8,937 bases of DNA from JAHDDY01 sp964549375 (GTDB taxonomy: Bacteria > Pseudomonadota > Alphaproteobacteria > Rhodobacterales > Rhodobacteraceae). Position 1 is the first letter of the stretch. Every line of letters begins with the position of its first letter. The DNA lies in NCBI GenBank assembly GCA_964549375.1, contig CAZJWF010000120.1, forward strand, positions 1 to 8,937. The letters are read 5' to 3'. Both the position numbers and the translations under genes were made by a program. The notes under the pieces were generated by a model that worked only from the letters and a program-made list of their open reading frames with translations, searched no databases and was not told the origin of the DNA. This document shows, in pieces, positions 1 through 6,594 of the stretch.

Positions 1-224
1 AGCCGGTCTTCGATTACCATAATGGCCCGCCGTGTCCGCTCTGGCAGCATTGACACCGCAACCAGAGGCCGGACACACGGAAGACCTCGACCACTCGCCC
101 CAACCACCCTGCAAAAACCCTTGCATTCCAAGAGGCGTCCACACACGGAGGGACTAAGCGTCCCAAACAAGCAAATTGGTTGACCAAAAAGGAAAATATA
201 TGTGGCTTGGTGCACAGGTTCCGT
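1..224. other. Region without a supported gene
   Basis: I see no recognisable gene here. Plus-strand frame 1 is open from base 1 to a TGA at 181-183 (60 codons), but the translation is a low-complexity Arg/Pro/Thr-rich string that I do not recognise. Plus-strand frame 3 gives 16 codons ending in TGA at about 49-51 and could equally be the end of an upstream gene. The minus strand is also open across much of the stretch, which reflects base composition. A short inverted repeat (5-bp arms, 150-164) is not followed by a T-run on either strand, so it is not a clear terminator for the tRNA gene. Confidence 0.4.
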
Positions 225-300
225 TGGCTGGGGCGGCAGGATTCGAACCTGCGCTCTTCGGTACCAAAAACCGCTGCTTTACCAGCTAAGCTACGCCCCA
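225..300 (-). tRNA. tRNA-Gln (anticodon UUG)
   Basis: On the minus strand the 76 bases fold as a complete cloverleaf. The 7-bp acceptor stem pairs TGGGGCG with CGCCCCA. The D arm has 4-bp stems (GCTT/AAGC), the anticodon loop is TTTTGGT with anticodon TTG at positions 34-36, the variable loop has five bases, and the T arm is GCAGG-TTCGAAT-CCTGC. The discriminator base is G, as expected for glutamine tRNAs, and CCA is encoded (225-227 on the plus strand read TGG). The anticodon stem closes with one G27-A43 mismatch and has four good pairs below it. UUG reads CAA and, by wobble, possibly CAG. It is transcribed alone, pointing away from dapB. Confidence 0.97.
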
Positions 301-312
301 ACTGCGACGCGG

Positions 313-341
313 ACACTAGACCTGTGCTCTGCGGGATTCAA
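313..341 (-). promoter_or_regulatory. Candidate vegetative promoter of tRNA-Gln
   Basis: Read on the minus strand, TTGAAT (336-341) is followed after exactly 17 bases by TAGTGT (313-318). This puts the expected start of transcription around 305-307, a few bases before the mature tRNA 5' end at 300. The -35 is close to TTGACA; the -10 keeps T1, A2 and T6. Spacing and position support it, but the -10 is imperfect and no start has been mapped. Confidence 0.6.
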
Positions 342-472
342 GCGCTAGTGACAAAGATTTATGATGATAAATTCACCCCGCATCCCAGCACTGTAAATCT
401 TACGCAGAATTCTGCCGCAGGGGCTTGTCTGCCGTGGGGAGGGTGCTCACAAACGCTCAAAGATCGTAGGTT

Positions 473-1291
473 TTAAAAGGGTTTAAGCCCAAGAACATCG
501 AGCATATCGTATTCGCCCGGTTTCCGACCTTGCCCCCAAAGTGCGGCTTTCACGGCGCCTCGGGAAAAGATTTTTCGATCTGTCGCGAGGTGCCGCAGGA
601 CAATGCGTTCTCCGGCGGCGGCAAAAATCACATCGTGTTCCCCGACAACATCTCCGCCTCGGATGGCATGAAAGCCGATTCTGCCTCTTTCGCGTGCCCC
701 GGTGATTCCATCGCGGGCGCGGTCGGCAACGGTCTCCAGTGATACGCCTCGCCCCTCGGCGGCGGCTTCGCCTAGCATGAGCGCGGTGCCGGAGGGCGCA
801 TCGACCTTGCGGTTATGATGCGATTCCACGACCTCGATGTCGAAATCTTCGTCCAGCGCGGCGGCTACTTGGCGTGTGAGCTGTGTCAGTAGATTGACGC
901 CGAGGCTCATATTGCCTGCGCGCACGATAATGGCATGGCGGGCGGCGGCAGACAGCTTGGCGAAGTGTTCCGCTGCAAATCCGGTGGTGCCAATGACATG
1001 AACCAGCTTGGCTTGTGCCGCGATGGCAGCATGTTCGGTGGAGGCATCCGGCGAGGTAAAGTCGATCATCGCATGAGCACCGACAGCGGCTTCCAGCGGA
1101 TCATCTGTAACGGCGACACCGACGGCGGGACCGCCCACCGCTTCGCCGATATCGCGCCCAATCCAGTCATGCCCAGCGCGTTCGGTCACAGCGGACAACT
1201 CGGTCCCCTCAGTTTCCTGCACCTGTTGGATCAACATCTGCCCCATCCGGCCAGAGCCACCAGTGATGACGATTTTGATGGGGTCAGGCAT
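473..1291 (-). CDS. dapB: 4-hydroxy-tetrahydrodipicolinate reductase (DapB)
   Basis: Cytosolic NAD(P)H-dependent reductase that makes tetrahydrodipicolinate in the diaminopimelate/lysine pathway, feeding peptidoglycan and protein synthesis. The 272 residues match the usual family length of about 270. Visible features: N-terminal Rossmann nucleotide loop GGSGRMG (residues 11-17), GTTGF (101-105), and the substrate-binding/catalytic signature ESHHNRKVDAPSGTA (156-170) with the His158/His159 pair and Lys162. The frame is open further upstream to 1474, but those extra 61 residues resemble an IS630 transposase. I start at the ATG at 1291 because DapB homology begins there and a GGAG box lies 7 bases upstream (1299-1302). 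It is downstream of hemW on the same strand, separated by 237 bases, so it may need its own promoter. I could not define one with confidence. Confidence 0.96.
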   Translation of the reverse strand: MPDPIKIVITGGSGRMGQMLIQQVQETEGTELSAVTERAGHDWIGRDIGEAVGGPAVGVAVTDDPLEAAVGAHAMIDFTSPDASTEHAAIAAQAKLVHVIGTTGFAAEHFAKLSAAARHAIIVRAGNMSLGVNLLTQLTRQVAAALDEDFDIEVVESHHNRKVDAPSGTALMLGEAAAEGRGVSLETVADRARDGITGARERGRIGFHAIRGGDVVGEHDVIFAAAGERIVLRHLATDRKIFSRGAVKAALWGQGRKPGEYDMLDVLGLKPF

Positions 1292-1318
1292 GAGGGGGCT
1301 CCGAAGGTAAGATCGACA

Positions 1319-1510
1319 ATTCGTCAACCCATAGCCCGCGAGTGCGGATGAGATAAATAAGTTAATTACGGTGCGGCCACGTCTTCGAAAGACACTTCGG
1401 CTCATGATCGGATTGAGGTCGAGCGAATACGGCGTCAGGAACAGCAGTTCAACACCTGCGGCTTCGGTCGTCATTGGGGCGACGATGCGGTCGTAGTGCC
1501 GATCTAGTCG
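1319..1510 (-). mobile_element. Degenerate IS630-family transposase relic
   Basis: The minus-strand translation contains LLFLTPYSLDLNPI (codons at 1406-1447), a near match to the IS630/Tc1-like DDE transposase signature LLFLPPYSPDLNPIE. It is preceded by an AAGVE-like stretch, as in intact transposases. Two flanking pieces also look like the family: YDRIVAPM upstream (about 1475-1495) and RRRGRTVINLF followed by AGYG downstream, resembling the C-terminal end. The parts that should lie between them, including the catalytic Asp region and most of the C-terminal helix, are missing, so this is an internally deleted and mutated remnant. A TAG stop lies in frame further upstream (near 1520). I see no clear terminal inverted repeats. 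The DPNPI-region call is firm; the two flanks are weaker inference. It fills most of the hemW-dapB gap. Confidence 0.78.
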
Positions 1511-1528
1511 ATAAAGATCATCAACGCT

Positions 1529-2674
1529 CTAAGCCAAAAGCGCAGACAGCACAGCATTGAGCACGATACGCCCCCGCGCAGTGGCGATCAGACGCGATCC
1601 ATCTTTTCGCAGTAAACCGTCATCGACGAGCGTGTCGACCCGCGCCGGGTCCAGCGGGGCACCACCCAACGCTTCAAACCGAGCAAGGTCTGCGCCCTCC
1701 CGCAAGCGCAGGCACATCAACAGGTATTCAGTGGCCTGTTCTTCGGGAGTAATTTCGGTTTCGCCTGCCGATCCAAGCCCGTCGCGATCCGCCGCTTCTA
1801 ACCAAGCCTCGGGTGCCAGCAGAGTTTCGGTCGCAACTCGACGATTTGTCAGAGTCAGCCGCCCATGCGCGCCCGGTCCAACACCCACGTAATCGCCGTA
1901 TCGCCAATAGATCAGATTGTGACGGCTCTCCGCACCAACTGCGGCATGGTTTGATACTTCATAGGCGGGCATTCCCGCCGCCTCACAAACCTCTTGCGTC
2001 ACATCATACATCGCCGCCGCACTGTCATCGCTGGGCGTGACCAGTTTGCCAAGACGGTAAAGGTCGGCGAACCGCGTCCCCGCCTCGATTGTCAGTTGAT
2101 AAAGCGAGAGGTGATCGACCGCCATATCGAGCGCTTCGCGCAATTCGCTGCGCCACGTCGTTACGGTTTGGCCCATCCGTGCATAGATCAGATCAAAACT
2201 GACCCGATCAAAAACGCTGCGCGCGATGTCAAAAGCTGCCCGTGCTTCCGCAACGGTATGCATCCGTCCCAGCGCCTTGAGATCACGGTCGTCGAGTGCC
2301 TGAACCCCCATCGACACCCGATTGACCCCTGCATCGCCATATCCACGAAACCGCCCTGCTTCAACCGATGTTGGATTGGCCTCTAGAGTAATCTCAGCAT
2401 CCGCCTTGAGACCCCAAAGTTGGTCTATTGCCTCGATCACGGCTGCGACGGTTTCGGGCGGCATGAGCGACGGCGTTCCGCCGCCAAAGAAAACAGTATC
2501 AACCCGTCGATCTGCCGTCCTTGCGGCTTCCGATTCCAATGCACGGATCAACGCCGCGCACCACCTTGCTTGGTCAATCTCGCGGCGCACATGAGAATTG
2601 AAATCGCAATAGGGGCACTTTGCTGCGCAAAACGGCCAATGAACGTAGACACCAAAGCCCGCTTGAAAACCCAT
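1529..2674 (-). CDS. hemW: Radical SAM protein HemW (heme chaperone / CPO III-like)
   Basis: Member of the HemN/HemW branch of radical SAM enzymes; HemW binds heme and is thought to deliver it to respiratory enzymes, and is often misannotated as anaerobic coproporphyrinogen oxidase. The [4Fe-4S] site CAAKCPYC (Cys16, Cys20, Cys23) is followed by DF, and GGGTPS (residues 64-69) is the SAM-binding segment. HNLIYW (252-257) is the HNxxYW motif that marks HemW rather than HemN. GVGPGAHG and a C-terminal winged-helix-like region follow. Length 381 is normal. The open frame also has a TTG at 2710 that would overlap rdgB by 13 bases and add 12 unconserved residues; I prefer the ATG at 2674, 23 bases after the rdgB stop, although its upstream ribosome site is weak. 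Close packing suggests cotranscription with rdgB. Confidence 0.94.
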   Translation of the reverse strand: MGFQAGFGVYVHWPFCAAKCPYCDFNSHVRREIDQARWCAALIRALESEAARTADRRVDTVFFGGGTPSLMPPETVAAVIEAIDQLWGLKADAEITLEANPTSVEAGRFRGYGDAGVNRVSMGVQALDDRDLKALGRMHTVAEARAAFDIARSVFDRVSFDLIYARMGQTVTTWRSELREALDMAVDHLSLYQLTIEAGTRFADLYRLGKLVTPSDDSAAAMYDVTQEVCEAAGMPAYEVSNHAAVGAESRHNLIYWRYGDYVGVGPGAHGRLTLTNRRVATETLLAPEAWLEAADRDGLGSAGETEITPEEQATEYLLMCLRLREGADLARFEALGGAPLDPARVDTLVDDGLLRKDGSRLIATARGRIVLNAVLSALLA

Positions 2675-2697
2675 TTCGGTTTTCGTCAAGGTTTGCA

Positions 2698-3312
2698 CTA
2701 CCTCAGACAAACCGCTGCCAGTTGCCTAAACGCATCCGCACGATGGCTCATCAGGTTTTTCTCTGATGGGTCCATTTCGCCGAACGTGACCTGATGCCCA
2801 TTTGGGACAAAAATTGGATCGTAGCCAAACCCGTTTGCTCCCCGTGCCGGAAAAGTCAGCGTTCCGTAGACTGTTCCCTCGAAATCTTCCAAATGTCCGT
2901 CAGGCCAAGCAATTGTCAGCGCGCTGACAAAATGCGCGTTGGGTTCTTTCAAGGCACCGCGCCAGCGCAACTCGTCCTCGACCCGCGTCATGGCAACCCC
3001 AAAGTCCTTGTCTTCGGCCCACCGCGCCGAGAAAATACCGGGCGCACCGTGCAACGCATCAACAGAGATGCCGGAATCGTCGGCCAAGGCGGGCTTTCCA
3101 GAAGCCGTCGCCGCTGCGAGCGCCTTGATCCGTGCATTCTCGATATAGGTCGTGCCGTCCTCGACCGGTTCGGGCAACCCAAGCGCCTCAACCGAGAGCG
3201 CCGTAAATCCGTAGGGCGCAACCAGGTCGTTTATCTCGCGCAGCTTTCCTTGGTTATGCGTGGCGATAACCAGCGTTTCCCCATCGCGAACCTTGTCGAG
3301 AGTCCGGCGCAT
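2698..3312 (-). CDS. rdgB: XTP/dITP diphosphatase (RdgB/HAM1 family)
   Basis: Hydrolyses non-canonical purine triphosphates (dITP, XTP, ITP) to monophosphates plus pyrophosphate in the cytosol, keeping them out of DNA and RNA. The family signatures are all present in order: ATHNQGK near the N terminus (residues 17-23), ADDSGI (77-82) holding metal-binding acidic residues, GFGYDPIFVP (161-170) and SHRADAF (189-195). The 204 residues match the family. Start ATG at 3312 has AAAGGA 8 bases upstream (3321-3326). It lies 98 bases after the rph stop and is followed at once by hemW. The rph-rdgB-hemW order is common in alphaproteobacteria. Confidence 0.97.
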   Translation of the reverse strand: MRRTLDKVRDGETLVIATHNQGKLREINDLVAPYGFTALSVEALGLPEPVEDGTTYIENARIKALAAATASGKPALADDSGISVDALHGAPGIFSARWAEDKDFGVAMTRVEDELRWRGALKEPNAHFVSALTIAWPDGHLEDFEGTVYGTLTFPARGANGFGYDPIFVPNGHQVTFGEMDPSEKNLMSHRADAFRQLAAVCLR

Positions 3313-3410
3313 TCATCGAGTCCTTTCATTCAGAGCAGAAACAGAGCGGAAAAATACCTCTCGCCGAGGACGAAGATATTGCCTCGCCCCTTTCTACTCA
3401 AAACCTAGGG

Positions 3411-4133
3411 TTAGGTCGCGACACCGATGGCGCTCTTTTGAAGTTCAATCAGCTCGCTCACCCCTTTGTCAGCAAGACGAATCATCTCTTCAAACTGATC
3501 ACGCTGGAACACTTCCCCCTCAGCGCTGGCCTGTACTTCAACCAAGCCGCCGCTTTCGGTAATCACGAAATTTCCATCGGCACCGGCCACAGAATCCTCA
3601 TCGTAATCCAGATCAAGAACGGGTTTGCCGGCGTAAACACCACATGAAATTGCCGCTACGTGTTCGCGAATGGGCCATGTCGGTAAATTCTCGGTTCGTT
3701 TCAGCGCGGCGCAGGCCCGCCATAACGCTACGAAACCCCCAGTAATCGAAGCTGTTCGCGTGCCACCATCAGCCTGAATCACATCGCAATCAATCGTAAT
3801 CATCCGCTCGCCCAATGCATGCAAGTCCACACTCGCTCGCAGAGAACGGCCAATAAGACGCTGAATCTCTTGCGTTCTGCCAGTTTGACTGATGGCTTTA
3901 GCTTCCCGGCGGTTCCGCGTGTTCGTGGCGCGGGGCAGCATGCCATATTCCGCCGTCACCCAGCCCTTGCCAGACCCACGCAACCAGCTCGGCGGCTTGC
4001 TCTCGATACTGGCCGTACAAAGGACATGCGTATCACCAAATTTGGCGTAGCAAGACCCTTCCGCATGCTTGGAGCAATCAGCTTGTAGCGTCACTTGACG
4101 CATTTCATCCTGCGCGCGGCCAGAAGGACGCAT
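3411..4133 (-). CDS. rph: Ribonuclease PH
   Basis: Phosphate-dependent 3'-to-5' exoribonuclease that trims tRNA 3' ends; forms hexameric rings in the cytosol. The 240 residues cover the full PH domain. GWVTAEYGMLPRAT (57-70) is the strongly conserved segment, GRTQEIQRLIGRSLRA (85-100) contains the phosphate-binding Arg86, GTRTASITGG (124-133) contains Arg126, and LDLDYDED (173-180) holds the catalytic Asp178 and Asp180 at the positions known in Escherichia coli. The start at 4133 is supported by GAGG 7 bases upstream (4141-4144). No frameshift or truncation is visible, unlike the broken rph of some laboratory E. coli. It is the first gene of the minus-strand block and diverges from the small exported-protein gene at 4289. 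Confidence 0.98.
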   Translation of the reverse strand: MRPSGRAQDEMRQVTLQADCSKHAEGSCYAKFGDTHVLCTASIESKPPSWLRGSGKGWVTAEYGMLPRATNTRNRREAKAISQTGRTQEIQRLIGRSLRASVDLHALGERMITIDCDVIQADGGTRTASITGGFVALWRACAALKRTENLPTWPIREHVAAISCGVYAGKPVLDLDYDEDSVAGADGNFVITESGGLVEVQASAEGEVFQRDQFEEMIRLADKGVSELIELQKSAIGVAT

Positions 4134-4213
4134 AAGAGCACCTCATTGATATTTTTCAGTCGGTCTCCCTACCCTGCACAAGCAGGCAGGTCCAGTATTC
4201 GAGGCGTGTGTGA

Positions 4214-4241
4214 CTTGAATTACAGCAAATTTCCGCCATTT
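4214..4241 (+). promoter_or_regulatory. Possible heat-shock (RpoH-like) promoter
   Basis: CTTGAA at 4214-4219 is followed, 18 bases after CTTG, by CCATTT (4236-4241). This partly fits the alphaproteobacterial sigma-32 pattern CTTG - 17/18 bases - CYTATNT. The -35 half is good; the -10 half matches at only some positions. It lies 47 bases before the start of the small exported-protein gene that precedes hrcA-grpE, a place where a heat-shock promoter would make sense. A TATAAG at 4250-4255 could instead act as an ordinary -10, but has no good -35 at the right distance. Suggestive only. Confidence 0.35.
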
Positions 4242-4288
4242 GTTTTAGGTATAAGACGTTCACTGCAACCATTGAGAAGGAGACAGAC

Positions 4289-4609
4289 ATGAAAAACATC
4301 GTCACCACGGCCCTTCTTACGCTCGGATTGGTTGCCACCGGTGGTATTTTTACAGCGTCATCTCAATCGCTGAGCTCGTTAAATTCTGCCTGTCGCACTG
4401 GAGATTTTGAAGCGTGCAGCCAGTATAACTCCGCTATTTTCGCGCAACGTGGGACGCAAGGGCAGGTCTTGTCGCAAGGCTATGACCCGTTCGCAATTGA
4501 ACCGGCAACCCATGTCACTCGGACACCCACCCGACCGACGGAAAATCCAGCCGATATTGCGGTTGGAAAGTCAGCGTCGGGGCAGGGTGAAACAACGAAG
4601 TCCCAATAA
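4289..4609 (+). CDS. Small exported protein of unknown function
   Basis: I do not recognise this 106-residue protein. It begins with a classic signal peptide: MKN, then a hydrophobic stretch (about residues 4-22), then a small-residue region (about 22-27) that would suit signal peptidase I; there is no lipobox cysteine. The mature part has two cysteines close together (Cys35 and Cys43) in ACRTGDFEAC, which could form a disulfide in the periplasm and loosely recalls the CxxGDxxAC pattern of Sel1-like repeats, though one copy is not a domain. The C-terminal third is Thr/Pro/Ser-rich and probably disordered. The gene looks real: AAGGAG (4277-4282) sits 6 bases before the ATG, and it fills the gap between rph (divergent) and hrcA, ending 44 bases before the preferred hrcA start, so readthrough into hrcA is possible. 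Confidence 0.82.
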   Translation: MKNIVTTALLTLGLVATGGIFTASSQSLSSLNSACRTGDFEACSQYNSAIFAQRGTQGQVLSQGYDPFAIEPATHVTRTPTRPTENPADIAVGKSASGQGETTKSQ

Positions 4610-4653
4610 GCTGCGGATTGACGCATTGCTGCCAGATGCTTAGCTCTGTCGCT

Positions 4654-5751
4654 ATGACGCAGGACACAGCCGGAGTGGACGATCTGGACGAACGCAGTCG
4701 GGAGATTTTCCGGCGCGTTGTCGAGATTTATCTAAAAGAAGGCGACCCGGTCGGCTCACGCACCTTATCGCGGACGCTTGATGATCCCTTGTCCCCAGCG
4801 TCTATCCGCAATGTCATGCAGGATTTGGAAATCGCTGGACTTATTGCCGCACCCCATGTCAGCGCGGGCCGTATTCCCACGCAATCTGGCTTGCGACTTT
4901 TTCTCGATGGGTTTCTTCAAATTGGCGAGATCGACCCGCAGGAGCGCGCCAGTATCGAAAACGCCTTCAGCGATGATGATGCTGGCGTTCAGAAACTGCT
5001 GGACGAGGCGAGTACCGCTCTGTCTGGCCTGTCGCGTTGTGCCAGTCTCGTCATTGCCCCGAAACGCGATGCACCGATCAAACATATCGAGGTCGCTCCG
5101 CTTTCGGACGGGCGGGCGTTGGCCGTCATTGCGACCGCAGACGGGGCCGTCGAGAACAGGCTGCTGCAGACACCAATCGGCCTGACACCTTCGGCGATTT
5201 CGGAGGCTACCAACTTTCTAAACGCGCATATGCGAGGGCTGACGCTGCATGAGGCACGCATGGCTGTTGGCGAGGGTATATCTCGCAGCCGGGCAGAATT
5301 GAATGTAGCGGCGCAAGCCCTCATCGAAGCCGGGCTTGCAGAATGGGGTGGTCCCAGCGATTCCGACGATGCGCGTCTGATCGTCCGGGGGCTTTCAAAT
5401 CTGATTGCTGACGATTCGGCACTGGAAGAGCTGGAAAGCGTTCGAAAGCTGTTTGATGAGTTAGAACGCAGCCGCGATCTGGCTCAGGTCCTTGAACTTG
5501 CGGAGGGCGGTGAAGGCGTCCGGGTCTTTATCGGGGCGGAAAGTAAATTATTTTCGCATTCGGGTTCCGCGTTAGTAATTTCTCCGTATATGGATAACGA
5601 TCAAAATATCATCGGGGCATTGGGTGTGATTGGACCAACCCGTCTGAACTACGCCCGAATACTGCCGATTGTTGATTTCACGGCCCGCATGGTGGGTCAG
5701 TTGGTCGGCAAGGCGGCGGAACCGAAACTGGGAACGACAAGGCAAAGCTGA
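4654..5751 (+). CDS. hrcA: Heat-inducible transcription repressor HrcA
   Basis: Represses chaperone operons (typically groESL) by binding the CIRCE inverted repeat; its activity depends on GroEL. With the ATG at 4654 it has 365 residues, close to the family norm. The N-terminal winged helix (about residues 12-78) carries ERSREIFRRVVEIYL, the recognition region GSRTLSR...SPASIRNVMQDLE and the hallmark AGRIPT (71-76) followed by GLRLFLDGF. The remainder is the GAF-like and inserted dimerisation region, ending with the conserved GALGVIGPTRLNYARI. Earlier in-frame starts exist (ATG 4636, TTG 4618); none, including 4654, has a good ribosome site, so the start is chosen by homology. Its TGA abuts the grpE ATG. 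I find no CIRCE before it, so autoregulation through CIRCE is not supported here. Confidence 0.95.
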   Translation: MTQDTAGVDDLDERSREIFRRVVEIYLKEGDPVGSRTLSRTLDDPLSPASIRNVMQDLEIAGLIAAPHVSAGRIPTQSGLRLFLDGFLQIGEIDPQERASIENAFSDDDAGVQKLLDEASTALSGLSRCASLVIAPKRDAPIKHIEVAPLSDGRALAVIATADGAVENRLLQTPIGLTPSAISEATNFLNAHMRGLTLHEARMAVGEGISRSRAELNVAAQALIEAGLAEWGGPSDSDDARLIVRGLSNLIADDSALEELESVRKLFDELERSRDLAQVLELAEGGEGVRVFIGAESKLFSHSGSALVISPYMDNDQNIIGALGVIGPTRLNYARILPIVDFTARMVGQLVGKAAEPKLGTTRQS

Positions 5752-6519
5752 ATGGCTGATACGACTCCAAATCCTGACGAAGACGAAAACGCCCCTTTTG
5801 TGCATCCAAAACCTTTGGAACCGCAATTGGATGCCGATGTCTTCGATTTTTCTCAAGAACAAGCTGGAGGCCAAGAGGCACCTGAAGCCAGCGCACCGGA
5901 ACTGGACGAAAACGGCAATCCGTTACCGCCCAAATCGCCGCTGGAATTCTTGCAGCAACAGCTTCTCGCGGTAGAGGCCGAGCGCGATGAGCTAAACGAC
6001 AAACACCTGCGCGCTCTGGCAGAGGGCGAAAATATCCGTCGCCGCGCCATGAAGGACCGCGAAGAAGGCGAAAAATACGGCGGCGTCCGCCTCGCCCGTG
6101 ATATTTTGGGCGTCTACGACAACCTCACCCGCGCTTTGCAAGCCGCCGATGAGACTGTCCGAGAAGCAGCGCCAGAATTCATCGAGGGCGTCGAACTGAC
6201 CCAACGAGAGTTGCTGAATGCCTTCGCCAAACACAGCATCAAGCCCGTCGTCCCAGAGCTTGGCGATAAATTTGACGCCAACTTGCATCAGGCAATGTTC
6301 GAAGCCCCCGCACCCGGCGCGGAAAACAATACGATCATTCAGGTCATGCAGCAGGGGTTCACGATCTCAGATCGCCTGCTTCGGGCCGCAATGGTCGGCG
6401 TGGCAAAAAACCCCGCTGGGTCCACACCCCCGCCTGCGGCGACAGCCGAAGCACCGGCGCAAGACGAGCAACCTGAAACCGCATCAGAGCCGAATGTCAA
6501 TCCAGAGCAGCCGACCTGA
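5752..6519 (+). CDS. grpE: Nucleotide exchange factor GrpE
   Basis: Cytosolic co-chaperone that drives ADP release from DnaK. The core runs from about residue 62 to 220: a long coiled-coil helix (about 65-130) including NIRRRAMKDREEGEKYG and LARDILGVYDNLTRAL, then the beta domain with GVELTQREL, the signature region DKFDANLHQAMFEAP (172-186), IIQVMQQGFTISDRLLRAAMVGVAK (shown here in part: QGFTISDRLLRAAMVGVA). At 255 residues it is clearly longer than the usual 180-210. The extra length is an acidic N-terminal tail of about 60 residues and a Pro/Ala/Glu-rich C-terminal tail of about 35, both probably disordered. The start codon follows the hrcA stop directly (TGAATG), so translation is probably coupled; only a weak AAGG (5739-5742) lies upstream. 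Confidence 0.97.
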   Translation: MADTTPNPDEDENAPFVHPKPLEPQLDADVFDFSQEQAGGQEAPEASAPELDENGNPLPPKSPLEFLQQQLLAVEAERDELNDKHLRALAEGENIRRRAMKDREEGEKYGGVRLARDILGVYDNLTRALQAADETVREAAPEFIEGVELTQRELLNAFAKHSIKPVVPELGDKFDANLHQAMFEAPAPGAENNTIIQVMQQGFTISDRLLRAAMVGVAKNPAGSTPPPAATAEAPAQDEQPETASEPNVNPEQPT

Positions 6520-6538
6520 TCCATATCCCGCGACCGGC

Positions 6539-6565
6539 CAAAGCGTGCGCGCGCCGCGCGCTTTG
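6539..6565 (+). repeat. Strong GC-rich hairpin after grpE
   Basis: The stretch forms an 11-bp stem with a 5-base loop (6550-6554): the left arm starts C-AAAGCG and the right arm ends CGCTTT-G, with a single G-U pair (6546/6558). It begins 20 bases after the grpE stop. No T-run follows on either strand, so it is not a standard intrinsic terminator. It could protect or process the grpE 3' end, or attenuate transcription into the thioesterase gene. The fold is read directly; the role is inference. Confidence 0.7.
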
Positions 6566-6594
6566 CATCGGGTCAAGCGGAGTGAGGTTTCCAC

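Noticed and set aside
14..316. Minus-strand 100-codon open frame over the tRNA
   Set aside because: It runs straight through the tRNA-Gln gene and the rest is an unrecognisable Cys/Trp-rich string; tRNA overlap makes it a chance frame.
935..1351. Plus-strand 138-codon frame opposite dapB
   Set aside because: Antisense shadow of the DapB coding sequence; no recognisable features.
3350..3369. Possible rph terminator on the minus strand
   Set aside because: CCTC/GAGG with a 5-base loop followed by TATTTTT looks terminator-like, but a 4-bp stem is too weak to call.
2794..3408. Plus-strand 204-codon frame opposite rdgB
   Set aside because: It is antisense to a gene with every RdgB motif, and its translation is Arg/Ser/Pro-rich without family features; a shadow frame.
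4173..4186. Short hairpin CCTGC-ACAA-GCAGG in the rph / exported-protein divergent region
   Set aside because: A 5-bp stem in a promoter region with no T-run or known operator match; likely chance, or at most an unassigned operator.
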